Assembly: GCA_963795335.1 (NCBI GenBank)
Contig: CAWCHI010000006.1
Coordinates: forward strand, 248,001 to 312,000
DNA from: Trebonia sp963795335
GTDB taxonomy: Bacteria > Actinomycetota > Actinomycetes > Streptosporangiales > Streptosporangiaceae
Length of the DNA stretch: 64,000 bases
Reading direction: 5' to 3'
In this document: positions 1 through 7,942 of the stretch, piece after piece
Layout of the letters: each line of letters begins with the position of its first letter
Numbering within the stretch: the stretch's first letter is position 1
The notes under the pieces: model-generated
The model's database searches: none
The model's input: only the letters and a program-made list of their open reading frames with translations
Told to the model about the DNA's origin: nothing
Translations under genes and position numbers: made by a program

Positions 1-259
1 CGCCGCACTCCTGGGCGACGGCGAGCTCCGGGCCGACCGCGGCGGGCGGCATCGCCAGCACCGCGATGTCGGCGATCCCCTTGGCGTCACGCAGGTGGGG
101 AACCACGGTGCCCGCCCCGAGGTCGGCCGCGAGCCTGGCGGTGGCCGGGTCGGCGTCGCTCAGCCAGACCTCGGCCCCGCTGGCGCGCAGCGCCAGGGCG
201 ACGGAGGTCCCGATGAGCCCGGTTCCGGCCACGAGCACGCGGAGGGCGGCAGGGGTCAT
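1..259 (-). CDS. tyrA: prephenate dehydrogenase, N-terminal part (cut by window edge)
   Basis: First 86 codons of a TyrA-type prephenate dehydrogenase, the NAD(P)-dependent step from prephenate to 4-hydroxyphenylpyruvate in tyrosine synthesis. Starting at ATG 259, a Rossmann dinucleotide loop GTGLIGTS appears at about residues 12-19, followed by an acidic LSDADP at the end of the second strand, as expected for this fold. The rest lies beyond the left edge. The gene begins 13 bp after the stop of aroH, so both probably share a transcript for prephenate-derived amino acids. Family call is good; cofactor preference cannot be judged. Confidence 0.8.
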   Translation of the reverse strand, partial: MTPAALRVLVAGTGLIGTSVALALRASGAEVWLSDADPATARLAADLGAGTVVPHLRDAKGIADIAVLAMPPAAVGPELAVAQECG

Positions 260-272
260 CGGCCGTCGTTCC

Positions 273-635
273 TTACTGGGCGATGTCCAGGCGCAGGCCG
301 ACCGCCCCGCGCAGGTAGACGTGCTGGACCTGCGCCCGGGACTGATCGGTCTCCACGTGCGCCATCAGCCGGACCACGCGCGGCATCGCGCCCACGACCG
401 GGATCTCGGTCGCGCACATCAGCGGCACCGCGTGGAAGCCAAGCTTGCGCGCCGCCAGCGCCGGGAACTCCGCCGTCAGGTCGGGCGTCACCGTGAACAG
501 CACGCTGATGACGTCATCGGGGGTGAGGTCGTTGCGCGTCATCACCGCGGTGACCAGTTCGGCGGTGCCTTCGAGAATGGCGTCGCGCGAATCGGCGTCC
601 ACCTGGACCGCGCCGCGAATTGCCCGGACTGTCAC
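273..635 (-). CDS. aroH: chorismate mutase, AroH type
   Basis: 120-residue monofunctional chorismate mutase of the AroH (Bacillus-type, trimeric barrel) class, converting chorismate to prephenate in the cytosol. The GTG at 635 is chosen because AGGAG lies 8 bases upstream (643-647 on the plus strand) and because the protein then begins VTVRAIRGAVQVD, the typical AroH start with the active-site Arg in RGA. The motif ELVTAVMTRNDL and the C-terminal HVYLRGAV also fit. Length matches the family. A longer reading frame exists upstream but lacks AroH similarity. Confidence 0.92.
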   Translation of the reverse strand: MTVRAIRGAVQVDADSRDAILEGTAELVTAVMTRNDLTPDDVISVLFTVTPDLTAEFPALAARKLGFHAVPLMCATEIPVVGAMPRVVRLMAHVETDQSRAQVQHVYLRGAVGLRLDIAQ

Positions 636-702
636 GTGCCAGCTCCTAACGATCAACGGTTCCATCTTGTCATGTGCGGGTACATCGCGCGCCCGGGGCG
701 CG

Positions 703-1662
703 CTAGAGGCCGACGGCGGCGTACAGCTCGCCGATCTCACGGGTGGTCAGGTCGCGGGTCGCGCCGGGCCGGAGGCTGCCGAGCTTGATCGGGCCGACGG
801 TGGTGCGCAGCAGGCGGCTGACCGGGTGGCCCACCTCGGCCAGCATCCGCCGGACGATGTGCTTGCGCCCCTCGTGCAGCGTGATCTCGACCATCGCGCG
901 CCCGCTGGCCTGCTCCAGCACCCGGAACTTGTCTGCCACGGCCAGGCCGTCCTCGAGCTCGACCCCGGCCTGCAGGCGGCGGCCGAGGTCACGCGGGACC
1001 GGGCCGGGGACTTCGGCCCAGTAGGTCTTGGCGACCTCGTAGCTCGGGTGGGCCAGCCGGTGCGCCAGCTCGCCGTCGTTGGTGAGCAGCATCAGGCCCT
1101 CGGTGTCATAGTCGAGCCGCCCGACGTGGAACAGGCGCTCGGCCCGGTCCCCGAGGAAGTCGACGATGGTCGAGCGGCCGCGGTCGTCCGACATCGCCGT
1201 GAGTACGCCCCGCGGCTTGTTGAAGGCCAGGTACACGGTGTCCTGGCGCGACGGGATGCGCTTACCGTCGACCCGGATCACCTGGTGCTCTGGGTCGACC
1301 CGGGCGCCGAAGCGCCGGACGACCTGCCCGTCCACCTCGACCCGGCCCGCCCCGATCAGCTCCTCGCAGTGCCGCCGGCTGCCCACACCCGCCGCCGCCA
1401 GCACCTTCTGCAGCCGCACGCCGCCGGGGACGTCGGTCAGGTCATCGCGGTCGCCGTCGTCGCCGCCGAAGTCGTCCCCGTCGTCGTGGCCCATGCTGCG
1501 CAGCGCCCGCAGCCGGGCCCGCGCCTCCGGTGACAGCTCCGCCGGCTCCGGGGACACCGCCTCGCCGGTCGTGGGCGCCGGGGCTGGACGGGGCCGGGCC
1601 GGGCGGGAAGAGGGCCGGGCGGTCCGCTGGCCCCGTGATCCGCTACGCCCGCGTTCGTTCAT
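703..1662 (-). CDS. rluB: 23S rRNA pseudouridine synthase, RluB/RsuA family
   Basis: 319-residue pseudouridine synthase. After about 90 residues of basic, low-complexity N-terminus comes an S4 RNA-binding domain (RLQKVLAAAGVGSRRHCEELI) and the catalytic RsuA/RluB domain with the signature GRLDYDTEGLMLLTNDG, whose Asp is the nucleophile, and the C-terminal EGRKHIVRRML. ATG 1662 starts inside the end of scpB, a 20-base overlap implying translational coupling. The scpA-scpB-rluB order is standard in actinobacteria. The gene ends with TAG. Confidence 0.93.
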   Translation of the reverse strand: MNERGRSGSRGQRTARPSSRPARPRPAPAPTTGEAVSPEPAELSPEARARLRALRSMGHDDGDDFGGDDGDRDDLTDVPGGVRLQKVLAAAGVGSRRHCEELIGAGRVEVDGQVVRRFGARVDPEHQVIRVDGKRIPSRQDTVYLAFNKPRGVLTAMSDDRGRSTIVDFLGDRAERLFHVGRLDYDTEGLMLLTNDGELAHRLAHPSYEVAKTYWAEVPGPVPRDLGRRLQAGVELEDGLAVADKFRVLEQASGRAMVEITLHEGRKHIVRRMLAEVGHPVSRLLRTTVGPIKLGSLRPGATRDLTTREIGELYAAVGL

Positions 1663-2545
1663 TGTCTTCGATGTCCTCGATGTTGTCCGGCAGGAAGGGC
1701 GCCAGGTCGGGCAGCTCGTCCAGGGACGCCAGCCCCAGCCGCTCCAGGAAGTAGCCGGTGGTGCGGTAGAGGATCGCACCGGTCTCCGGGTCGGTCCCCG
1801 AGTCCTCGGCGAGGCCGCGCAGTACCAGCGTCCTGATCACGCCGTCGCAGTTGACGCCGCGCACGGCCGAGACCCGGGCCCGGCTGACCGGCTGCCTGTA
1901 GGCGATGACGGCCAGCGTCTCGAGGGCCGCCTGGGTCAGGCGGACCTCCTGCCCGTCCCGGACGAACCGTTCGACGAGCGGCGCGCACTCCTCCCGAGTA
2001 TAGAAGCGCCAGCCGCCCGCGATCTCCCGCAGGTCGAACCCGCGCCCGTCGGCCGTGTACTCCGTGGCCAGGGCGCGCAGGCCCGCGGCGACCTGGTGCG
2101 TGGGCCGCTCCAGGACCTGGGCGATCAGCACCTCGGGGACCGGCTCGTCGGCCACTAGCAAGATCGCCTCCAGCGACGCCCGCAGGCCGGGTCCGTCGTC
2201 GGCCCCGGATTCGGCCGCGCCGGAGTCGCCCGTCCCGTCAGGCTGCACCGTCCCGTCAGGCTGCACCGTCTCGTCAGGCTGGACCGACCCGTCAGGCTGG
2301 ACCGACCCGTCAGGCTGGACCAGGCCGGTCCCGACGGCGGCCGCGTTACCCGTGTCCGCCGCCTCGTCGTCTGCGCTCGCCGGGTCGTGGTCCGCGCCCG
2401 CCGGGTCGTGGTCCCGGGCGTCCGCGGGCAGGCCGGGGATATCCCCGGAACCGCCTGGCGCGGGTTGCTCCGGGTCGCCGTGGCGCGGCCCGGGGTCGGT
2501 GAACGCGGGTCCAGTGACCTCGGGATCGGTGAAATCGCTGCTCAT
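1643..2545 (-). CDS. scpB: segregation and condensation protein B
   Basis: Winged-helix ScpB, which with ScpA and an SMC ATPase forms the bacterial condensin. The conserved core starts near residue 120 (ASLEAILLVADEPVPEVLIAQ) and contains LTQAALETLAVIAYRQPVSRA and RGVNCDGVIRTLVLRGL. The first ~115 residues are an unusual acidic extension rich in Pro/Asp/Gly with five copies of a VQPDGS-like hexapeptide, much longer than in typical ScpB (about 200 aa). ATG 2545 overlaps the scpA stop by four bases (ATGA). Confidence 0.93.
   Translation of the reverse strand: MSSDFTDPEVTGPAFTDPGPRHGDPEQPAPGGSGDIPGLPADARDHDPAGADHDPASADDEAADTGNAAAVGTGLVQPDGSVQPDGSVQPDETVQPDGTVQPDGTGDSGAAESGADDGPGLRASLEAILLVADEPVPEVLIAQVLERPTHQVAAGLRALATEYTADGRGFDLREIAGGWRFYTREECAPLVERFVRDGQEVRLTQAALETLAVIAYRQPVSRARVSAVRGVNCDGVIRTLVLRGLAEDSGTDPETGAILYRTTGYFLERLGLASLDELPDLAPFLPDNIEDIEDNERTRA
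2233..2322. repeat. 18-bp tandem repeat inside scpB
   Basis: About five imperfect copies of an 18-bp unit (core cgtcaggctg) that encode the VQPDGS/VQPDGT repeats in the ScpB N-terminus. Unit length is a multiple of three, so copy-number change keeps the frame. Confidence 0.85.
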
Positions 2546-3432
2546 CGGTAGTCTTCTTCGCTTTCTGTTGCCGGCACGGCGTCGCCGCCACGGGCGCCGG
2601 GCGGGGCGAGCTGGATCTCTCGCTCCCCGCCAGTCCAGGTCACATACAGCTCACCGAGCGGTGCAACCTGGTCGAAGGCCACCAGGTCCTCCCGGTACAG
2701 CTCCAGCAGGGCCAGGAACGAGGCGACGACCTCGTAGTTGCCGCCATCGCCAGCGGCCCCGGGGCCGGTCGACAGCTGCCGGAACGAGGCGCGGCCAAGG
2801 CCGCGCAGCCGCCCGGCGATGTGCACCGCCTGCTCCCGGATGGAGATGAAGGCGGCGTGAATGTGATCGACCGACACCGCCGGCGGCGCCGTGGGGGTGA
2901 GCGCGCGGGCGGCCAGCGCCGCGAACTCCCGCGGGCCGATCGCGAGCAGCACCTCCGGCAGCAGACCGGCGAACCGCGGCTCGAGCGGCACCCGCCGCGG
3001 GAACCGGCGCCCCGCGGCGGTCATCCGCCCCGCGAACGCGCTCGCGGCCTCCTTGTAGGCCCGGTACTGGAGCAGCCGGGCGAACAGCAGGTCGCGCGCC
3101 TCGAGCAGGGCCAGGTCCTCCTCGTCCTCGACCTCGCCGCTGGGCAGCAGCCGGGCGGCCTTCAGGTCGAGCAGGGTCGCGGCGACGAGAAGGAAGTAGC
3201 TGACCTGGTCCAGGTCCCAGCCCCCGGAGCGCGCCCGGATGTAGCCGATGAACTCGTCGGTGACCTGGGACAGGGCCACCTCGGTGATGTCCAGCTTGTG
3301 CTTGGAGATCAGCCCGAGCAGCAGGTCGAATGGCCCCTCGAAGACGTCGAGGTGCACCTCGAAGGCCCCCGCGCCGCGCGGCGCGTCCTGGTCGGGGTCG
3401 CGCGTCACCGCGGCACCAGCAATCGTTCCCAC
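2542..3432 (-). CDS. scpA: segregation and condensation protein A
   Basis: 296-residue kleisin ScpA, which bridges SMC heads. The diagnostic N-terminal block FEVHLDVFEGPFDLLLGLI is followed by HKLDITEVALSQVTDEFIGYI and, further on, YFLLVAATLLDLKAARLLP. The C-terminal winged helix (FLALLELYREDLVAFDQ) is present. It overlaps scpB by 4 bases and its start lies within the end of the preceding small gene, so the three are probably co-translated with parA. Confidence 0.95.
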   Translation of the reverse strand: MGTIAGAAVTRDPDQDAPRGAGAFEVHLDVFEGPFDLLLGLISKHKLDITEVALSQVTDEFIGYIRARSGGWDLDQVSYFLLVAATLLDLKAARLLPSGEVEDEEDLALLEARDLLFARLLQYRAYKEAASAFAGRMTAAGRRFPRRVPLEPRFAGLLPEVLLAIGPREFAALAARALTPTAPPAVSVDHIHAAFISIREQAVHIAGRLRGLGRASFRQLSTGPGAAGDGGNYEVVASFLALLELYREDLVAFDQVAPLGELYVTWTGGEREIQLAPPGARGGDAVPATESEEDYR

Positions 3433-3947
3433 GCTAACGACGGTACCGCTGGTTGGCTGAGGCCTCTGTCTTCATCGTTGTCCTGATGGTCGGCGCGGCC
3501 GGGCCCCGGCCGGCTGGGACCGGATTGGCTGGTATCGGATGGGCTGGTATCGGATTGGACGGCACTGGGCTGGACGGCACTGGGCTGGACGGCACTGGGC
3601 TGGACGGCACTGATCCGGCGCGCGATGACGCTGTCGGCTCCCCGGGCATCGAGGTCGGCCAGCAAGACCGCGATCGCCTCGCGGACCAGCCGTCCGCGGT
3701 CGATGACAACCCCGAGACGGCGCAGCCGGAGGCGGGCGTGCTCCAGGTCGAGCAGTTCCGCGGCGGACAGGTACACGGTGATCTTCTGATCGTGTCTTTC
3801 CCGGCCGGTCGCCTGCCGTTCATCAGCCTCGGCGGGTGGGGACATGGTGGTGCGGAAGAGCTCCGCAACACCGGGAACGGGTGTCCTCATCTTGCGCTTA
3901 GGCACGGGAATCACCCATGCCAGAGCCGCGATGAGAATATCCGTCAC
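3405..3947 (-). CDS. uncharacterised protein between parA and scpA, ribbon-helix-helix-like
   Basis: 180 codons from a GTG directly abutting the TAA of parA; ATG starts at about 3890 or 3844 are also possible and no clear ribosome site decides. The middle (KITVYLSAAELLDLEHARLRL) followed by RGRLVREAIAVLLADL resembles a ribbon-helix-helix segment, so DNA binding is a reasonable guess. The C-terminus is low-complexity with four SAVQP repeats. Similar small genes commonly sit between parA and scpA in actinobacteria, but I know no established function. The 3' end overlaps the scpA start by 28 bases. Confidence 0.65.
   Translation of the reverse strand: MTDILIAALAWVIPVPKRKMRTPVPGVAELFRTTMSPPAEADERQATGRERHDQKITVYLSAAELLDLEHARLRLRRLGVVIDRGRLVREAIAVLLADLDARGADSVIARRISAVQPSAVQPSAVQPSAVQSDTSPSDTSQSGPSRPGPGRADHQDNDEDRGLSQPAVPSLAWERLLVPR
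3556..3612. repeat. 15-bp tandem repeat
   Basis: Four copies of tggacggcactgggc in tandem, encoding SAVQP repeats on the minus strand. A related 15-bp unit (tggctggtatcggat) is repeated just before it. Confidence 0.85.
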
Positions 3948-4841
3948 TTACCCGGCGTGACCATCCCCGTCCTGCCGCCACCGCTCAAGAACCTCCTTGG
4001 CAAGTTCACGATAGGAACTAGCCCCCATCGACGACGAGTCGAACGTCGTAATGGGCTCACCTGCCACGGTAGCGTCCGGAAAGCGTATGGTGCGGTTAAT
4101 CACAGTATGAAAGACCTTGTCACCGAAGCCGTTCACGATCGAGCCGAGCACTTCCCGGGTGTGCAGTGTGCGCGAGTCGTACATGGTGCCGAGCAGCCCG
4201 TCGACCTTGAGGTTCGGGTTGAGCCGGTGCCGCACCTTGTCGATCGTCTCCATCAGCAGGGCCACGCCCCGCATGGCGAAGTACTCGCACTCGAGCGGGA
4301 TCAGCACGCTGTCGGCGCAGGCGAGGGCGTTGATCGTGAGCAGGCCGAGGGACGGCTGGCAGTCGATCATGATGTAGTCGTAGTCGTTGACTACGTCCTT
4401 GAGGGTGCCGCCGAGGATGAACTCGCGCCCGACCTCGTGGACCAGCTGGACCTCGGCCCCGGACAGGTCGATGTTGGACGGCAGCAGGTCGAGGTTCTCG
4501 ATCCCGGTCTCGAAGATGACGTCGCGCGCCTTCACTCCCCGCTCCATGAGCAGGTTGTAAACGGTGAAGTCGATGTCGTGGGGCTGGATACCGAGCCCGA
4601 CCGACAAGGCGCCCTGCGGGTCGAAGTCCACCAGCAGCATGCGCCGCCCCTGCTCGGCCAGCGCCGCCCCCAGGTTGATGGTGGTGGTGGTCTTGCCGAC
4701 GCCGCCCTTCTGGTTGACGACCGCCACGATCCGGGCCGGGCCGTGCTCGGTGAGCGGCTTGGGCTCGGGGAAGGCGGGGAGCGGACGGCCCGTGGGCCCG
4801 ATGTCTCCCGGCAAAAGCTCTGTTACGCGCGATGCGGCCAC
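3948..4841 (-). CDS. parA: ParA/Soj-family chromosome partitioning ATPase
   Basis: 297-residue deviant Walker-type ATPase. The P-loop KGGVGKTTTTINLGAAL (about residues 45-61) has the signature lysine before GGVGKT; LLVDFDPQGALSVGLG and YDYIMIDCQPSLGLLTINAL are the A' and B motifs. Because no parB lies beside it and it is upstream of scpAB, it is the scp-linked ParA paralogue common in actinobacteria rather than the origin-proximal ParA of parAB. It probably acts in chromosome organisation or division. Confidence 0.9.
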   Translation of the reverse strand: MAASRVTELLPGDIGPTGRPLPAFPEPKPLTEHGPARIVAVVNQKGGVGKTTTTINLGAALAEQGRRMLLVDFDPQGALSVGLGIQPHDIDFTVYNLLMERGVKARDVIFETGIENLDLLPSNIDLSGAEVQLVHEVGREFILGGTLKDVVNDYDYIMIDCQPSLGLLTINALACADSVLIPLECEYFAMRGVALLMETIDKVRHRLNPNLKVDGLLGTMYDSRTLHTREVLGSIVNGFGDKVFHTVINRTIRFPDATVAGEPITTFDSSSMGASSYRELAKEVLERWRQDGDGHAG

Positions 4842-4866
4842 CAGTAGGATCCTCCCGGGGCTAGAG

Positions 4867-4886
4867 GTCGCGAACTGTTTCGCGAC
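4867..4886. promoter_or_regulatory. inverted repeat upstream of parA
   Basis: Perfect 8-bp inverted repeat gtcgcgaa-ctgt-ttcgcgac located 25-45 bp upstream of the parA start, in the spacer between xerD and parA. It could be an operator. It does not match the canonical parS palindrome. Confidence 0.35.
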
Positions 4887-4950
4887 ACTAAGCTCCTAGC
4901 GGCGCGCTTTCAAGCAGGCGCGCCGCTGCGTGCTCGACATTGACGGCTGG

Positions 4951-5890
4951 TCAGCCCAAGGCCCGGGGGTGCGCGGCAGCGTAGACCTCTCGCAGCTTGT
5001 CCACCGTTACCAGAGTGTAGACCTGGGTCGTGGTCACCGAGGCGTGTCCGAGCAACTCCTGCACGACGCGGATGTCGGCCCCGCCGTCGAGCAGGTGGGT
5101 GGCGAAGGAGTGGCGCAAGGTGTGCGGTGAGACGTCGCTGGATCCCGAACGGGTGGCCGCCGCGCGCAGGATCCCCCACGCCCCCTGGCGGGTGAGCCGC
5201 CCGCCGCGGGCGTTGAGGAAGACCGCCGGACTGGCCGTGCGACCCGAGCGGGCGGCGAGCGCGGGCCGGCCCCGGACCAGGTAGGCCTCCAGCGCCGTGA
5301 CCGCGTAGCTCCCCACCGGGACATACCGCTGCTTGCCGCCCTTGCCGGTCAGCAGGACGGCCGGTTCGAGGGCGAGGTGATCGAGCTCGTCGACGTCGAG
5401 GCCGGTCGCCTCGGAGATGCGGGCGCCGGTGCCGTACAGGAACTCCAGCAGCGCCCGGTCGCGCAGCACCCGGGGATCGGGGTCATCGGCCGGCCCGGCT
5501 GCGTCCAGGATCGCCGTGACCGCCTCGACGGTGATCGCCTTGGGCAGCCGGCGGGGTGGGGCGGGCGGCGCGACCTCGCGGGCCGGGTCGGCCGGCGCCA
5601 GCCCCTCCCGCAGGGCGAACGCGTGCAGGCCGCGCACGGCCACCACCGCCCGGCCGGCCGAGCTGACCGCCAGCGGCGGGTGCTCGCCGTCCCCGGTCGC
5701 GAGGGCGCCGCGGAACTCGGCGACGTCGAGTCCGGTCACCCCGGCCAGCCCGGTCCGGCCCCGGCGCGGCCAGAAAGGCGGCGTACCGCTGCAGGTCGCG
5801 CCGGTACGACTGCACGGTGTTGACGGCCAGCCCGCGCTCGACGACCAGATACTGAAGGTACTGCCGCACCTCGTCACTCACGCTGCCCAC
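4951..5890 (-). pseudogene. xerD: tyrosine recombinase XerD, frameshifted
   Basis: XerD-type site-specific recombinase that would act with XerC at dif to resolve chromosome dimers. The N-terminal core-binding part (DEVRQYLQYLVVERGLAVN...RYAAFLA) reads from GTG 5890, but the rest, beginning RRGRTGLAGVTGLDVAEFRG, is in another frame. The two meet in a GC run at about 5757-5772, so one extra base (or two missing) breaks the gene. Everything downstream is intact, including the catalytic set: R in GTGARISEA, K in GKGGKQR, H and R in HTLRHSFATHL, H in LLGHAS and the nucleophile Y in TTQVYTLV. A sequencing error is the simplest explanation because this gene is normally needed. Confidence 0.85.
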
Positions 5891-5946
5891 GTCCGGATCG
5901 TAGCCGCTCGTGGGTGAGGGCCCGCGGTGGCCCAGATCCGGCCGCC

Positions 5947-7113
5947 TTACCCGGCGCGGTCAGCGGGCCGGCGGCGCGGCCCGTCCGCCAGCACCTTGTC
6001 GACCTCGGTGTGCGGCAGCTGGTGCGCGTGGGCGACCGGAGCGCAGGTGAGGAGGCCGTCATGGGCGTTCAGGCCCGCCGCGAGGCCGTCGTCGTCGCGC
6101 AGTGCCTCGCGCCAGCCCCGGTTGGCGATGGCGACCGTGTACGGCAGCGTCACCGCGGTGAGGGCGTAGGTGGAGGTGTGCGGGACGGCGCCGGGCAGGT
6201 TGGCCACGCAGTGGAAGACGGTGCCGCCGACCTGGTAGGCGGGATCGCCGTGGGTGGTTGGCCGGGAATCGGCGAAGCAGCCGCCCTGATCGACGGACAA
6301 GTCGACCACCACCGCGCCCGGCTTCATCTGGGTCGCCATCTCGCGGCTGACCAGGACCGGGGCCCGGGCCCCGGGCTCCAGCACGGCCCCGATCACCAGG
6401 TCGGCCTCGAGCACGGCCCGTTCGACCGCGCCCGCGCTGGCCACCGCGGTCCGCACGCACCCCCGGGCGCCAGACCTGGTCAGGAAGGCGGCGGCCGCCC
6501 GGAGCCGGGCCTCGTCGGTGTCAAGCAGCACCACGTCGGCTTGCAGGCTGAGCGCGACCGCGGCCGCGTTGCGGCCGCCGGTGCCAGCCCCGAGTACGGT
6601 CACGGTGGCCGCCCGCATGCCGGTCACGGCGCCCAGCAGCAGGCCCCGGCCGCCCCGGGCGCGCTGCAGGTGGTGCGCGCCGATCGGCACCGCCATGCGT
6701 CCGGCGACCTCGGACATGGGCGCCAGCAGCGGCAGCGAGCCACCCCAGCGGCGCACGGTCTCGTAGCCGACCGCGGTGACCCGGCCCGCGAGGATCTCCT
6801 GGGTGCGCTCCCCGGAGGCGGCCAGGTTCAGGTAGCTGAACAGCACCAGCCCCGGCCGGAGGCGGTGGTACTCCCCCGGGGCGGGCCCCCTGACCTTCAC
6901 GACCAGCTCGGCGTCGCCCCAGACGTCGTCGGCCGAGGCGAGCACCCTCGCCCCGGCGGCGGCGAAGTCCTCGTCGGGCAGGGACGAGCCGGTCCCGGCG
7001 CCGGCCTGAATCAGGACCTGGTGCCCGGCCCGGGTCAGCTCGTGCACCCCGGCGGGGGTGATCGCCACCCGGAACTCGCCGCAGGTGACCTCGGCTGGGA
7101 CGCCCACCCTCAT
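5947..7113 (-). CDS. ald: alanine dehydrogenase
   Basis: 388-residue NAD-dependent alanine dehydrogenase interconverting L-alanine and pyruvate plus ammonia. ATG 7113 is preceded by GGGGGAG and starts MRVGVPAEV like known Ald proteins. R in EFRVAIT, K in VVKVRGP, the nucleotide loop GAGTGGRNAA and D in DLSVDQGG are present. The position of the catalytic His (His96 in the Mycobacterium enzyme, FTFLHLAAS) reads FSYLNLAAS here, so His is replaced by Asn. The C-terminus carries a short Arg-rich tail. Position next to xerD/parA is conserved in related genomes. Confidence 0.9.
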   Translation of the reverse strand: MRVGVPAEVTCGEFRVAITPAGVHELTRAGHQVLIQAGAGTGSSLPDEDFAAAGARVLASADDVWGDAELVVKVRGPAPGEYHRLRPGLVLFSYLNLAASGERTQEILAGRVTAVGYETVRRWGGSLPLLAPMSEVAGRMAVPIGAHHLQRARGGRGLLLGAVTGMRAATVTVLGAGTGGRNAAAVALSLQADVVLLDTDEARLRAAAAFLTRSGARGCVRTAVASAGAVERAVLEADLVIGAVLEPGARAPVLVSREMATQMKPGAVVVDLSVDQGGCFADSRPTTHGDPAYQVGGTVFHCVANLPGAVPHTSTYALTAVTLPYTVAIANRGWREALRDDDGLAAGLNAHDGLLTCAPVAHAHQLPHTEVDKVLADGPRRRPADRAG

Positions 7114-7253
7114 GACTCCCCCACTGACCGTCGCCGGCGCCATCCCGGCCCGCAGCGGCCGGGTCGGCGCAGGAAAACCCCTTCGAGGACGCAGCGTACC
7201 CAGAACCGGATGTTAGGTTAACAGAGGGTGACTATATTATTTACTGAGAGTGA

Positions 7254-7856
7254 TCACGTTTCAGGGGCGTCGGCCGGGCGAAGCCCGGAGAACCCTTGCC
7301 CGCGGGCGATCGCGGCGCCCAGGACGCCCTGGATGGTGGCCCCGTTATGCAGCTGGCCGGCCAGCGCCGCGTGCACCGCGTCATCGAGCGGGACCCAGTC
7401 CGTGCGGAGGAACTTCTCTTCCCCCTCGCGCTCGTAGTCGGTCTCGACCGGCGTCAGGCCGCGGGCGAGGAAGATCCGGATCCGCTCGGTGCCGATGCCG
7501 GGCGAGGCGTAGGAGTCGAGCAGCGCGTGCCACTCACGGGCGGCGTGCCCGGTCTCTTCGGCCAGCTCCCGCCGGGCGGTGTCGACCATCGCCTCGGCCG
7601 CTACGTCGCGCAGCCCGGCCGGGATCTCCCACAGCTCACGGCCCGCCGGGTGCCGGTACTGGCGGATCATCAGCACCCGGTCCTGATCGTCGAGCGCGAG
7701 GATGGCGACGGCGCCGAGGTGGCTGACCACGGTGCGCTCGGCCTGCTGCCCGTCGGGCATCCGCACCTGGTCGGTGCGCACGCTGATAAGCCAATTCCTG
7801 AACTGCTCGGTGGTGCCGGCGACCGGCCAGCTCGCGGGGGGAGGATCGGAGACCAT
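7254..7856 (-). CDS. NUDIX hydrolase, ADP-ribose pyrophosphatase-like
   Basis: 200-residue NUDIX enzyme. The NUDIX helix is visible as GLRDVAAEAMVDTARRELAE followed by ETG (REL-EETG core), with upstream RQYRHPAGRELWEIPAG typical of the NudF/ADP-ribose diphosphatase branch. It would hydrolyse ADP-ribose or related nucleotide sugars. It lies between pyrG and ald, as in related actinobacteria. Substrate is inferred from family only. Confidence 0.85.
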   Translation of the reverse strand: MVSDPPPASWPVAGTTEQFRNWLISVRTDQVRMPDGQQAERTVVSHLGAVAILALDDQDRVLMIRQYRHPAGRELWEIPAGLRDVAAEAMVDTARRELAEETGHAAREWHALLDSYASPGIGTERIRIFLARGLTPVETDYEREGEEKFLRTDWVPLDDAVHAALAGQLHNGATIQGVLGAAIARGQGFSGLRPADAPET

Positions 7857-7942
7857 GAACGGCAGCCTATTGGAATCCGCTGTGCCCCCTGAAACCCATG
7901 GGCCCGCTGCACCCGATAGGCCCGGGGACGGCCGCCCGCGCG

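Noticed and set aside
4841..4950. parS site upstream of parA
   Set aside because: The palindrome found (gtcgcgaa-ttcgcgac) does not match the canonical parS tgtttcacgtgaaaca.
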